The notes below the pieces were generated by a model. That model was given only the letters and a program-made list of their open reading frames with translations. It ran no database searches and was not told the origin of the DNA. The translations under genes and the position numbers were made by a program. Below, piece by piece: positions 50,164-62,402 of a stretch of DNA of 64,000 nt. Source of the DNA: Pegea sp. RAD2-039 (taxonomy: Eukaryota > Chordata > Thaliacea > Salpida > Salpidae); contig JAQGEQ010000158.1 in the NCBI GenBank assembly GCA_034620365.1, positions 98,115-162,114 on the forward strand, in the 5' to 3' direction. Each line of letters opens with the position of its first letter. Position 1 is the first letter of the stretch.

Positions 50164-51999
50164 AATAAGAAAATTTTGAAATATTTTTTTGTAAAGTTTT
50201 TTTTTAAAACTCATCCTTTTTAAACTATCCAAAGTAGAAAGTTTCTAATTATCCGGAGTGAAAAATGTATTTAAAATTTCTATTTTAAAAATGCTAATTT
50301 TACTAAAACTTTGTTTTCTAGTTGTAAACATTCTGTCAATTTATCAGTTACATGTTTACATCAAAATAATAAATTTTCAACATAAATCATTTTTATGTTG
50401 CTACTTGCAGAGTATTGAAACCCAAAGTAGTCTTGTTAGTTACTTAATCGATTTCTGTTGAAAGTATTTCAACTTCAAATTGGGTCATAAATTTAATTTG
50501 TACAATGATCTTATAACTTTTCGGTTATATCAACTATGTTACAATCTACAGTTTGTGGGATCAAGTTTAAACGAATTGGTTAATTTTTATCCTGTATTTT
50601 TTATGTTAAACTCTTTTTTGAAATAGAAAAGTAAACGATAATAGTTATTATTTGGTATTAACTATTAGTTTATTTTGTTTAAATATTAAATGTTAAAGTT
50701 TGGTTGACTATAAAGGTACTATTTGAGAACTATGATTCAATATCTTTCTGATCTTGATATTATTAAGTAATCCCATGAAAAAGTTTTAATTTTTTGAAAT
50801 CTACAAAAATCAAAGTAATTATGAACTGATACTTCATTTTAAATTGAGTCAAGATTATTAGAACCATAATATTTTCAATAATATTATCAATTGAATAAAT
50901 TACACTAAAAACTTAACGATACCACAAACATCAGATTGTACGCAGATAATATATAACCCTAATAATAAAGAATATCGATATTTTTTTCCCAAGCCCAATT
51001 TTTCCTAATATATTTTGCAAGCTGCACTTTTGCATCTAATTATCAAAAACTGTTTTTTCATAAAAATATAATCAAACGCAAAACTCAACGATACCACAAA
51101 CCTATGATAAAAGTTAGAAGTTGTATAACCGTGTAGATCACGATAAAGCTAGTAATCATCTCTGAAATGTTCTCTGATAATAAATATATGTGATTTACAA
51201 GAATTATTATTCAAATTTTTTGTTTAGTTAGTGAACTTGAGTTGCTTGAAGTTATAGTTTGGAGTTGAAATACTTTTTTCAAAAATACAATAAGTGTATA
51301 ATTTAAATAAAGTAAATTTCTATTATATACAGATAATACGATAAAATTAATTTAGGTCAAAACTTTATTTCATTTTTCTAAACAGTTCAATGATAATGTA
51401 AAAAAAAATTGAAAAAGTTTTCTAGCTTTCAATAATTACATAAAGTTTTTAATAGTTATAACCATAACAATTTATAACCCCAAGAGAAAATGTTTTACTA
51501 AATATTTTAAATTTTTAAATTTTAATCCTGTTGTTTTACCACAATGTTGAACTTTCTACTTCACAGCAAAATTTTAACAATCATTTTTACTGTTTATTGT
51601 TCTGTTAGTAACATCATTAAAAGTTCAGACGTTTATGTTTAACTTAATGAATATTCATCTACAATCGTTCTACTAATAGTTTATAATTTACACTTTAAAA
51701 TAAGCTTTTTTACAGCAAAAAAATAAACATTAAATACTGTTTTTCAAGAATACCACCTTTAAATATAATTTGGATGAAGTTTTTCATTGTTAAAATAATT
51801 TTATATATTTTGTGCTAGATAATAAATTTTGGAAAAAGTTTATATCATAACATTAAACAAAATCATTTTAACCTAAAATAGCTTAATTAAATTTGTTTTT
51901 CTACTATAGATTACAAAAGGAGTAAAAATTAAAAATTTATTATTCGTTTTTGTTAAAATTATTTTGAAAATTAAAATAGAATTTTAATTTTTTTTTATT

Positions 52000-52600
52000 A
52001 TTACATATTAATATGAAAATTTTAAGATTATTATTTATAAAATAAAGATTTCCATTGTATATTAATTCTTAGCAAAGTAATTTTGATAAATTTGAAAGAT
52101 AAACTTCTAAATTCACTTTGCTCATCTTCTTATTCTAGTTTGTTTTATAAAATTTGATTTGATTTAGAATTGATTTTATTTTACTTTTATAGTAGTTCTG
52201 TTCTTTCTATAACAATTCTGAATTTTGATTTTTTCTGTCATTCACAGTTACAATTATTTAATGAAATCAAAGACTGTTGTTGTGAATAATAATGAAGTTT
52301 TGGCTTGATAAAATTACACTTTCAAATAACTAAAGTTAAAGATTATTAATAAATGTAACAAAATCTAGATAAAGTTAAATTACGATTTACAGACTACCAT
52401 GCTTTTAAATACTTCAATATCTGTAAAGGTTATATCGACACGTAGTCGACTTCAAATTAAGTTCTTTAGAATCTTATGAATACAAGAAAGTTCGAAATAC
52501 TGTTGAAGAAATTGCTTAATAAAAAGTATTTTTGTTTTAGTGTTTGTGGGTGAAACACTGATTTATCACTGTAAGGAGAAAAGCACTGAACCAGGATTTA
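52000..52600 (+). repeat. Module H copy
   Basis: Contains the hairpin TCGAC-ACGTA-GTCGA at 52,435-52,449, then gtgtttgtgggtgaaacac and a tail gaaccaggatttaaa that resembles the complement of a tRNA T-arm. It is the inverse of 16,500-17,080. Confidence 0.55.
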
Positions 52601-54015
52601 AATTTATTTTAATCAGGTTAAGAAAAATATAAAAAACTATTTCTCTATGTATTGTATTTCTAAAGATTTTCCCAACCTAAAAACTTTCAAATTTTATATT
52701 AGTTTTGTCAAAAACTCGTACAAATATCCACATTGTTTAAAAAACAAACAACAGTTTTAGAACTAATAAGCTGGTAAATATAAAAATGTTCAAAAAGTTT
52801 GTTTTTGTAATCTTATAACTCAATAAAATTTACTTAATTATTGAATCTAATCAAAATCAAAAATATTAGGAATAAATTTATCAAAGATACAGTAGTAATG
52901 TAATAATTATTAATAATAGCTCAACTAAAAATATATTTTCAGAAAAAAGATATTCGGAAATAAAAACTTAAAGTTGGTTCAAAAACAAAGTTTCATAAAA
53001 TAAAATTTGCATTTCGATAATTTTATAACAAATGTTACTCGGGGTAGACTGTACAAACTCTTTGTTGAAATGTTCCACTTGAGTGCAGATCAAATTTGAC
53101 TTTTCGAAAGTTATTTCAGTTTATTCTTTTCTATCTTAATATATATTTTACTTTTAAACAAATGACATTTTTTTTCTAAGTAAAATGGTATTTTTAAAAT
53201 TTTTTCAGCGTTTAAAATTTATACAAAATTTAAAAGTTATTATTTATAGATTAATATTGTAAAAATGGTTAAAGTCTGTTGTCTGTGGTGCTACAAATCT
53301 AACCAGTTAAAAGTTTTTAAACTAATTAAAAAATTAATAAATAAAATTAAATTAAATATGATTTTTAAACAATTATTAAATATTTTTTAACTTATAAATA
53401 TAAGTAATCAAATATTTGATATACATAGTTTTATTTCAACCTTGGCAAAAAGAGCATTATTTATACACAAAAATTACCATTAAAATTTTAATTTGATTCC
53501 ACAAACTCTAGATTACCACAAAGTTATAAAGATTCAGAAGTAAAGTAAATTTTCCCATTTCTACTAAATGTCTTTTTAAAACTTTTTAAATAATCAAATT
53601 TGAAATTTGTAGTTGGAATACTTTTTCAACGAAACATTTATTTATAAAAAAAATTGAATAACTTAGTTAAGTCACTTGAGTTACTTTTTATACTAAAAGT
53701 CAAGTAGTCTAGGTGAAAAGTTTATTTCAATTTTTTAAATTATTATTGATTGATGTGACACATTGTTTGAAAAACTTTCAATTAATTGAATAAAATTATT
53801 TACGGCATTACTAAAAACAGCTTTTAATGCAGTTTCATCTAAAATTTAATTTCACATAAATAAAACTATACAATCTTTAAAATTATAATTATTATGAACA
53901 TTTTAATTAATAATTTTTAAAAGAAAATATATAAAAAAGTGTGTTAAAGTAGTTAGAAGAAAACATAATAGTATCAAATTGTTTAAACTAATATTATATT
54001 AATAATAAATTGGAA

Positions 54016-54031
54016 GATGCACATTTGCATC
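54016..54031 (-). repeat. GATGCA/TGCATC hairpin, module G
   Basis: A perfect 6-bp stem with a CATT loop as read on the plus strand. The flanking ggaa identifies it as an inverted copy of the hairpin at 5,511. Confidence 0.45.
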
Positions 54032-54359
54032 TGTTGATCGAACAAGTATTTTTCCTAGAAAGCAATAATAAAATTTTACATTTCTTGAATAAATATTGTA
54101 ATTTTAATTTTATGACTTTTGTGAAAGTTTTTCAAAATTTAAATTAAAGTCAGATTAAATAAATATTTATTTTTGGTTACATAGCAACTAATCAGAAACA
54201 AATTTATTTGAATTATCTGAACTAACAAAATTTAGTATTCGAGAACTTAGTATTACTTTCACTTTTTATGATTTTTCGAAATATATTTATTGTACCCTAG
54301 TCAAACCCTTTTTACTATCATTTTGTTTTCAACTCTTTACTCTTTTTTTGGATTGAACT

Positions 54360-54485
54360 AACTGATTGTGGTTCGCTCTTTACATTCATTACAGCTTTTT
54401 GTAATCGGGCGGACTTCAGTTACCTTGTAGGCCACTAACAAGTCGCTTGTGATAAGTTACAAGTGACTTTGCCAGTTTCTGAGAA
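54360..54485. other. GC-richer unique segment with an 11-bp hairpin
   Basis: This segment has markedly more G and C than its surroundings and no second copy in the window that I can find. AAGTCGCTTGT (54,440-54,450) pairs with ACAAGTGACTT (54,459-54,469) across an 8-base loop with one G-T pair. No coding frame is convincing. It could be an RNA gene or a young insertion. Confidence 0.35.
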
Positions 54486-56256
54486 TCAAATATACTGAAT
54501 TATAAAAACCAAATGTTTAGAACATTTGAATAGTATTACTTAAAATGTGATGATTGGAAAATATATGATAACAATTTTGAACAAAGGTAGAAAAACATAA
54601 TATATTTATTTAAATGAAATGTTATTATTAATCTGATTTAATATTTGCTTCTTATGTTTGCAATCAGAAAACACAAAACTAGTTTAGAAGCAAGTTTGAT
54701 AATGATGAAGTTTATTTGACGTAGCGACGTTTCTCTCTAATTAAATTTAAAGATTAGGTGATGATGTCAAAAGCACAAAAATTATAAACAAATTTAAGTT
54801 GAAAAATATACCCAAAAGGTTATAAACTTACGCAGCATCAACAAAACAAAATACGACTTGAACTTTTTACAAAATCTTTGAAAAAATTATTAAATGGTTT
54901 AACTATAATAAAACAACCTTTTACCAAGACAAGTAGAAAAACTTTCAGTAAAAGTTTAAAAATCTCAAATTTATTTAACATATTTTACAATTTAAACAAC
55001 TTGCTTAATTCTATTGTTATACAGTTAGAATGCTAGGAGTTTTTAAAATATAGCTTCACTAATTAAATGTAGATAAAAATAAAGGTTAATATTTTCGATA
55101 ATCACAATAATAAGTAAGATATATTAAAGACGATGTTTTATTCACAGATACATTTAATTGAATAAATCAAATAATTTTGCTGTGTATAATAATGAAGTTT
55201 TTGCTTGATAGAATTACACTTTCAAATCACTAAAGTAAAAGATTATTAAAAAACGAAACAGAATCTAGTAAAAGTTAATTTACGAATTACAGACCACCAT
55301 GCTTTTAAATACTTTAATATTAGTAAATGTTACATCGACATTTAGTCGACTTCAAATTAAATTTTTCGCAAAAATTGGTTTGCAAGACAATTAGATTTAG
55401 CGCTAAAAATTGCTTAATAAAAAGGATTTTTATTCTAGTGTTTGTGGGTTAAACACTGATTTATCACCGTAAAGAGAAAAGCACTAAATCAGGATTCAAA
55501 TTATTTTTGTTTAGGTTAAAAAAAAATAAAAAACTCTTTCTCTATGTTTTGCTTTTATAATGATTATCCCAAACTAAAAAGTGTTAAATCTTATATTAGT
55601 TTTGTCAAAAACTCGTACAAATCTCCGAAGTATTTAAAAATCAAATAACAGTTTTAGAACTAAAAAGCCGATAATTATAGAGACAATCAAAAAGTTTTAT
55701 TTTTTTAATCTTATAACTAAAAGAACTTCACTGAACTATTGATCTAATTAAAATGATAAACAATAAAATTAATGGTTTTCATCTTTTGCAAATACAAAAA
55801 CTTGTATATTAATAGCAAAGCAACTTTCAGATTATGGATCTAAAATTGGTGAAATGTTTTCCACGCAATAATTAAATTTGATTTCAAATAAACTGTAAAA
55901 ACTGTATATTTAAGTTATCTATTTCTTCGTTCAATTCTAAATCTGATTGTCATTAAAAATCTAAGAATTTTTATAAGTATACTATTTATCTAACGAGAAT
56001 ATCAAATGAAATTCAACAAAAAAACTATTTTGCATGCAACAAATTTGTATTAAATATTTGAAATGATGATTAAAAATTAAAATCAATTTAAGTGGAAAGA
56101 TTTACCTTTACAAGGAATTTGTAAACATCAAGCAATCTGAAGAAAACGCAAAACCTTATTTCCTCTAATGAAAAATACTTGTTAGGTAAACATTCACAAT
56201 TAAGTCAAACAGTTTGAAGTTTTGAAATACACATCGTTTTCTTTTTATATTTGATA

Positions 56257-56270
56257 GCGCACTCTAGCGG
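56257..56270 (-). promoter_or_regulatory. CTCF-like GC-rich 14-mer
   Basis: Minus-strand CCGCTAGAGTGCGC with TATCAAA following, the inverted partner of 46,207. Confidence 0.35.
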
Positions 56271-57708
56271 AAATAAAAGCTGCAAAGATAAAATGAGAAT
56301 TTAACAAAATTTTATTTAGCGTCTTTAGAGAATCTTACTTTTGAAGTTTAACAATAATTTTTTAATTATGCCGAATAGATATGAAATATTTTAAAATATC
56401 CTACGAAGTCATTAAAAAGTTAAAACTGTTATTGTAAATCTTTTAGAAAAATGTAGAACATCGCTTAACTGTAAACTATAAAGTCTAACTTTACAAAATA
56501 AAAGATACTAAATAAAACTTCAACAGACTGATATAGTTGTGTTTTAATGTCAAACAACGTAAACAACTTAAGTAAAATCATAAGAACATAGTGTATAAAG
56601 TTCAAAACACAGAAATATTTATTAGATTGAAAATTCTGTGTGTCAAAATACAGAGGTTTTCTGAATATAAAATTGAACATTAGATTTTATTTGTTAGTCT
56701 TTTATTATTCATAGTTTTTAATCCAAAAACTCACATCGCTATAATATTTAATTTATCAACATCTTTATCAAAAGCTAAAAAATCAAATTTCCTTTTTAAC
56801 ATCAAATTAAAAGTAATTTTAAAATTGAGGTAATACAAATTTTGAAACACTTTTCGTATTATCTAGTTACAATCATATAATATTATTTTGAATGAAAATA
56901 AAGGTATTATTACAATATCTGTAGACTTTTTAAATTTTTTTTTAATTGATTTTTATTCGTAGTAAATTATTTTAAATTATATTTAAAATAAATAAATAAA
57001 AATAAATTAAATAATAATTCTAAATAAAATTGTTAAAAATAAATAGTTTATTAGTTTTAAATTATAATTTAAAACTTTTCAAAATAATGATAAAAGTCTA
57101 AGCAAATTGGGGAAAACAAAATACAAAATATAATTATAATTTTAATAGAATACATTACAAGCTATCAGCTTTAATTTCAATGTTAAGAAATTGAAAAATA
57201 TTTCAAAATTATTTTTTTGCTTAATCTCTAAGAGAGACAGCCACCTATTTAATTTTTGCAAGTCAACCTATAATGTTAAATTTGTATAAATTTCATTATA
57301 AAAAAAAGTATTGCTTGAAAGAGAAATAAATCATTTTTAAATGGTTAAAAAAATTGAAAATTTGCTATATTAAGGATTTAAACATATATATTCTAAAAAT
57401 TTTCAAAAAATCTTTTATAATTCAATTTTTATAATAAAAACAAGCAGTTAAATGACTACTTTGTTTCTTATTTAATTAAAACAAACCTTTACGTTTTTCA
57501 TTGGATATTTAAAACAAACAGATACTACTAACTTATTTAAAAAAGAATATCAAACAATTTAATAGAACTTGAATTATATAAAATATTCAAACTGATATTT
57601 ACTTATATAATGTTTAACTATTATTGCATATTAATGAAAACTATAAATCTCTGAAAATATTCAATTAGATTTTATCAAAATCTCATTTTATATTTGTAGT
57701 TTTCATTT

Positions 57709-57722
57709 CCACTAGAGTAGGC
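57709..57722 (+). promoter_or_regulatory. Degenerate GC-rich 14-mer
   Basis: CCACTAGAGTAGGC followed by TATCAAA. The GCGC end has decayed to AGGC, so this copy is probably no longer a functional site. Confidence 0.25.
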
Positions 57723-60332
57723 TATCAAATATAAAAACAAAACGATGTTCAACTTTTGAAAAGCTTTCAAAGCGTCAAACTGTTTGAACTAATCCCGAAA
57801 AGAAATAAAATGACTAAAATAGATAAAATTAAAACTGAACTACTTTGTACTTAAATTAAAAATGAATTTGAAAAATTGAAAAATATAAAACAGTTAGTTG
57901 TTTAGTCAAATAAGATATTGTTGAGCCTAGCCATCAATTTTATAATCAAGTGCTTATTGACATCAACAATCATCAACAGTCTGCAAATTATATTATAAAT
58001 TAAACTCACTAAAAAAATTTAGAAGTTGTTAGATACAATTCAAAAAACAAGTTCCGTTTTTTTTGCAAGGATATTGATATATTTATTAATCGTAATTAGA
58101 ATGTGAAAAAAGAATATCTACTGTATAACTTATAATTATGAAAATTATGTATTTACTACAATAACAAATATCAAACCATCTATTATTCCTTCATTAATTT
58201 AGTTATAGATTTGTAAAATTTGTAATAATTTAGTTTATGCTTAATGTTTTAGTTAATTAGTATTACTTGGGAGACTAAAAAATTAAAAGGTTAGAAATTG
58301 AAAAGTTTCCAAATAATTTTCTACTGCATTAAAGTATTTACAGCATTGAAAGTAGGTTTTATGAAATGATTACTAATTAATTCAATTTTAGCGATATCAA
58401 AAAGAAATAAAAATAAAGAACATTTTACCTTAAATTCATTTTCAGTTGCAGTTTAATTACAAATACTCTTTTTGCTGAAAGGAAAGTTTTCTATTTGTAA
58501 AATTTTTGTCACATTATTAGTAACATGTTTAAAAACAAGAAAACAAAATTTTGACATCAATTTTTTTTACCTCAGTTTTTTTACAAAATACAAACTAAAT
58601 TTACTTTTAAATAAAATTTCATTGAAAAGTTGTTCAACTCCAAAAATAGCTACCGTGAGAACATTAAAAGATAGGATTTTGTCAAATTTGTCATTATTTA
58701 TAAATTTTTTTTAATCTAGAATCTGTGGGGTCAAGTTTAAACGAGATAATTTTTGTACTTTTAGATAAAAAAATTTGTTTGTAAGTAATCTCATTTTTTT
58801 CAAGTTTGAATTGAATCTTTGTATATTAATATTTGATAATTCAAAAAAAATTAGTGGCGCTGATAAATGAAGACTTTTAGAAATTAAGTCAAGAACCATT
58901 TGAATGCTTTGTTTTTAAATTGTGAATACTAACCGATTGGGAAGCTTATATATATTTATAAAGAAAAATTTCTTGTTTTGGGACTTTGGGCTTATCATGC
59001 AGATACTATTCTTTTTTTACGACATTACAACTTGATCTAAGACTTGATATATTTAATATTTATTAACTATATTTATACAGATCTATCAAAAATAAATTGA
59101 ATTTAAAAAAAATCTATTTAGAAATATGAATAGAGCGCTTTTCGGTATATTAGCGTTTTCATAAGTTAGCTTTTTCCATAATTCATATTTTCGGTTGTAG
59201 AAAAATAAGGATATATAAATTAGCTGTAAAAACAGCTATGTTTGCAGTTTTACTAAATACTATGCATGCTTCAATCAATTGATAATATTATTGAAAATAT
59301 AATTGTTTTTATGTTATTCTTCGATTAATTCTAAATCTGATCATCTATAAAATAACTGTTATGTTTTCTTTTCAAAAGCAATATTATAATTTGTTCTTAG
59401 ATTTATAAAACTAAATTTTATTTATTAATTTACTACATTATTTCCATATTATATTACTATTGCTTAATTACTTTTATTTCACTAATTTTAACGTAAAGAA
59501 ACATTTGTCACTCTAAAACGAGATGATAGTATAGTTAATAGTAATGAAATTTAACAATATAATTTAAAATTTAAAAACAAATATTCAAAAGTATTTTTGG
59601 GTACTGGACACTACTTCTTATTAAATTAACATTTAAAAATATAATTCAATTTCAATTGATTTTTCTTTAAAACATTTCAATCAATAAAAACTTTACAGCT
59701 TTTAATTCAAAATAAAGATTCAATATCAAAATAAAATGATAAATAATGAAGCTGCATTAGTTTTTATAGTAAAATCCAAATTAAATTTAATTAAATTTTT
59801 TTCGGTTTACAAAAATTGTTAGATCAGAGATTAACAAAATTAAAATTTGATATTTAATTAAGGTTGTAACTAACTTAATTTTAAATAAATTATTAAATTT
59901 GTTTCACAAATCTCTACCCAAAAATAAGCAACTATCAAATTTGTTGCTACTAGTCAAAGTATAAATTTGTCTATAAATAAAAATTGATTTATAATTATAA
60001 ATTATAATTATATAATTATATTTTTTCAAATTTAAATACCGCTTTAATTTGATATTATTTTTGAAGGAGATAACTAGCAGAAAATGAATTTGCAAAAATT
60101 TAGAGAGTTGATTTAAGATGATGAATTTTTAGTTCCAAAATCTTTTGATTAGAATGTTTTTTAAGAAAAATATCTGTTATTTTCACTATATCAATTTCTA
60201 AGTGAAATATTATTTTAATTATATCAGAGTTAGTAAATGAGATAAGAATATGTTTTTATATCACCATAAAGTCGAAAGCATTTAATTTAAATTCATTAGG
60301 AAATCTGATTAGGTGTAATTAAAAATTTTTAT

Positions 60333-60374
60333 AAAATAAATAATAATAATAATAATAAAATAATAATAAAATAG
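60333..60374. repeat. AAT microsatellite
   Basis: A run of AAT units interrupted by two AAAAT steps. Confidence 0.8.
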
Positions 60375-60888
60375 TTGTGAATGGTGATAAAGAAATCATT
60401 TTTTTGAACGTAACATAAATCGATTACAGCCGTATTTACTCATTACAAATCACCTTTGTAGAAAGTTTAAATGTTTTTTTACAAAGTGAATAAAAAACTC
60501 AAACAAAAAAAGTAATCTGAAAAGTTATTTGAAGAGCCTCTTCAATCCTCAGTATGTTCTTTTAGTTAGTTAAAGATACTTAGGATTTGAAAATTTTTTT
60601 CTAGTTAAAAAGTTAAAATTTATATAAAGATGAATTATTATTTGTAAACGTTTTAAGATTTTACATAATCTTTTTAAATTTAGTTAAAAATATAATTGAA
60701 ATAAATTAGATATAAAGAATTTTTAATAAGATACAAAAACTTTGTTATAAATTCAGTAATTTTAAGAGACACAAAATATTTTTTAAAGAAATTTATTACG
60801 ACTAAATCACAATTAAATGTTAAAATCCGCCAACGACATCAACAGAGTCATTTTGTGTATTCCGTAAATTAATTTTGTAAAATTTTTT

Positions 60889-61325
60889 CTATTGATTCTT
60901 CTTAACCAACTCCATAACAACGTAATCGGTTTCCTTTAAAATGGATTCACATCTCGCAATGATAAAGATCTAGCTTTTTCACAGGAATGACCCCACATTC
61001 ATTTGATATCGCTCATTTTTTTACTTCTTTTTCAGTTATGACGGCAGTTAATTTAACAGATATGGAGTACCATAAAGTCTCTACAGTTCCCTTAGCTAAA
61101 AATTAAACAAAAGTTTAGATTAAAAATGAAATAATACAACTGATATTTTAACAAAAGCAAAAAACCTTTATCAGATATCAATGAAGCAGCATTTTATTTT
61201 TCTATTAATTAATTGTTGTTAGGGTCACAAAGATCTTATTTTATACTTTCAAGCTCTTTAATTAATTTCTTGAGTTTCATGCAAACTTGGAAATTAGTTT
61301 TTGATTCATTGTATTCAGCAGAAGC
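60889..61325 (-). CDS. Candidate three-exon gene, 3' part, unknown function
   Basis: Minus-strand exons at 61,247-61,325, 61,025-61,095 and 60,889-60,933 join in phase (1, then 0) across introns of 151 and 91 bp. Splice sites are donors GAAA/GTATAA and AGAA/GTAAAA, and acceptors TTTTAG, TTTTAG and TTTAAAG. The 63-residue product begins ASAEYNESKTNFQVCMKLKK, continues LIKELETKGTVETLWYSIS and VKLTAVITEKE, and ends TDYVVMELVKKNQ before TAG. The first exon starts in phase 0, so at least one exon lies upstream; I could not place it. It looks like a real soluble protein, but I recognise no family. The AAAG acceptor type is shared with the nearby kelch gene. A competing plus-strand exon (61,036 onwards) is possible. 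Confidence 0.45.
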
Positions 61326-61329
61326 CTAA

Positions 61330-62400
61330 AATTAAAACATAATTTATTAATCAATCTGATTATTTTTTATGAGTAGATATATTTTATAACAATAATATGA
61401 AAAGTAATTTGCAACAAAACTAAAGTTCATTTTTCAAGAATCCAAAATATAATGCTATAAGCAAAGCATTTGATAAAGCAGTTAAACAACACAGTTGCAT
61501 CTTATAATTTTTCTAACACATTTTTATGACATAAATTCTCAAATAGAAAAAAAAAACTTTATTCATTCAAAATTATTAACCCTTTCTTGTGTTCTTTACA
61601 AAACGTTTTCAGTTTTTTTATATATATTCGTAATTAATAATAAAATATTAAAATGATTTAATGAAAAAGTGTTTTCCAAGAAAAAATTTAAAAAGTTAAA
61701 CATTGTTGTAGTAAAATGGTTGATTTGGAGAAGCAAATGCAAAATATTTGAAAATAATACAAACAAAGCAACGTGCCAATATCTACTCAACTATGTGATA
61801 TTATAGAATAAAGTTGAATAAAATTCACCACAAGAAAAAAATGCCAAGTTTTAAAAGTTCAAAAATAATTTTATAATCTCTGTGAAATATTTTTGACCTT
61901 TGTTTTTTTGCAGGTTTTCTGCATTAATAATATTTTGAAATTTATCCCCAAAAGTTTTCAATCTAAAAACACACACTAAATCAGGCAATGAAAAATTTGT
62001 ATAATTAGTAATGGTTACAATTGAGCTTTGTATAAATATCAATAAATTCGCTTGTAAGTTATTTATCAGTTTCTAAAGGAGTCAAGTTTACAAACAGAAG
62101 TTTCCAATAAACCATATTTGATGAATCAAAAAGACTTACGAGTTAATTATGAAACCATTTGATGTCAGTTCAAATATTTGATGTTAAACACAATTGATTA
62201 CGATTGATTTATTTTCAGCATCTTTAGTATCTAAACTAAAAGCGTAAAAATGAGCTGAAAATCACAATAAGATTATACTCGAAATAATAATTAATAATAA
62301 TTATTAATAAACGATAATTCATATGTTCTTAACTAAGATATTCAAATATAAATCTACTTAAAGTTTGCTGAATAATGAATAATCAAGATCAGATAAAGTT
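61330..62400. other. AT-rich, no supported gene
   Basis: Any upstream exons of the 60,889-61,325 gene should lie here. A minus-strand frame at 61,851-61,950 (LKTFGDKFQNIINAENLQKN) follows an acceptor-like GTGTTTTTAG, but its only donor is in the wrong phase. A plus-strand acceptor-like run lies near 62,217. Confidence 0.4.
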
Positions 62401-62402
62401 TA

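Larger units (their letters stand above)
49000..53420. repeat. Inverted-repeat arm, right
   Basis: Positions 49,730-53,420 are the inverse of 15,780-19,330, and 49,000-51,200 are also the inverse of 42,740-44,900. Inverted box A copies lie at 49,380 and 50,546, each with the downstream boxes in inverted order. An inverted module G lies at 50,900-51,036. A second run like it (gataccacaaacctatg) lies at 51,090. Several AT-rich frames of 60-80 codons occur, but they mirror each other in the arms and have no protein character. Confidence 0.7.
53421..60800. repeat. Mosaic of repeat modules; no gene
   Basis: No coding gene is supported. A box A unit starts at 53,492. An inverted module G hairpin lies at 54,016-54,031. 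Module H lies at 55,140-55,500 with its hairpin at 55,335. Positions 55,930-56,350 are the inverse of 46,130-46,640. GC-rich 14-mers lie at 56,257 (minus) and 57,709 (plus). Positions 57,770-57,990 match 23,600-23,780. Positions 58,180-58,940 are the inverse of 8,120-8,950 and include an inverted box A at 58,716. Positions 59,420-59,945 match 1,880-2,400. An AAT microsatellite lies at about 60,333-60,374. Confidence 0.65.

Noticed and set aside
61036..61106. Plus-strand exon starting MTAVNLTDMEYHKVST after a strong acceptor
   Set aside because: It competes with the minus-strand exon at 61,025-61,095. The minus-strand set links three exons in phase, while the plus exon has no partner that I can find. 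Not fully excluded.
61851..62042. Minus-strand frame with LKTFGDKFQNIINAENLQKN as an upstream exon of the 60,889-61,325 gene
   Set aside because: Its only plausible donor is in phase 1, while the next exon begins in phase 0. Joining them gives an immediate stop.
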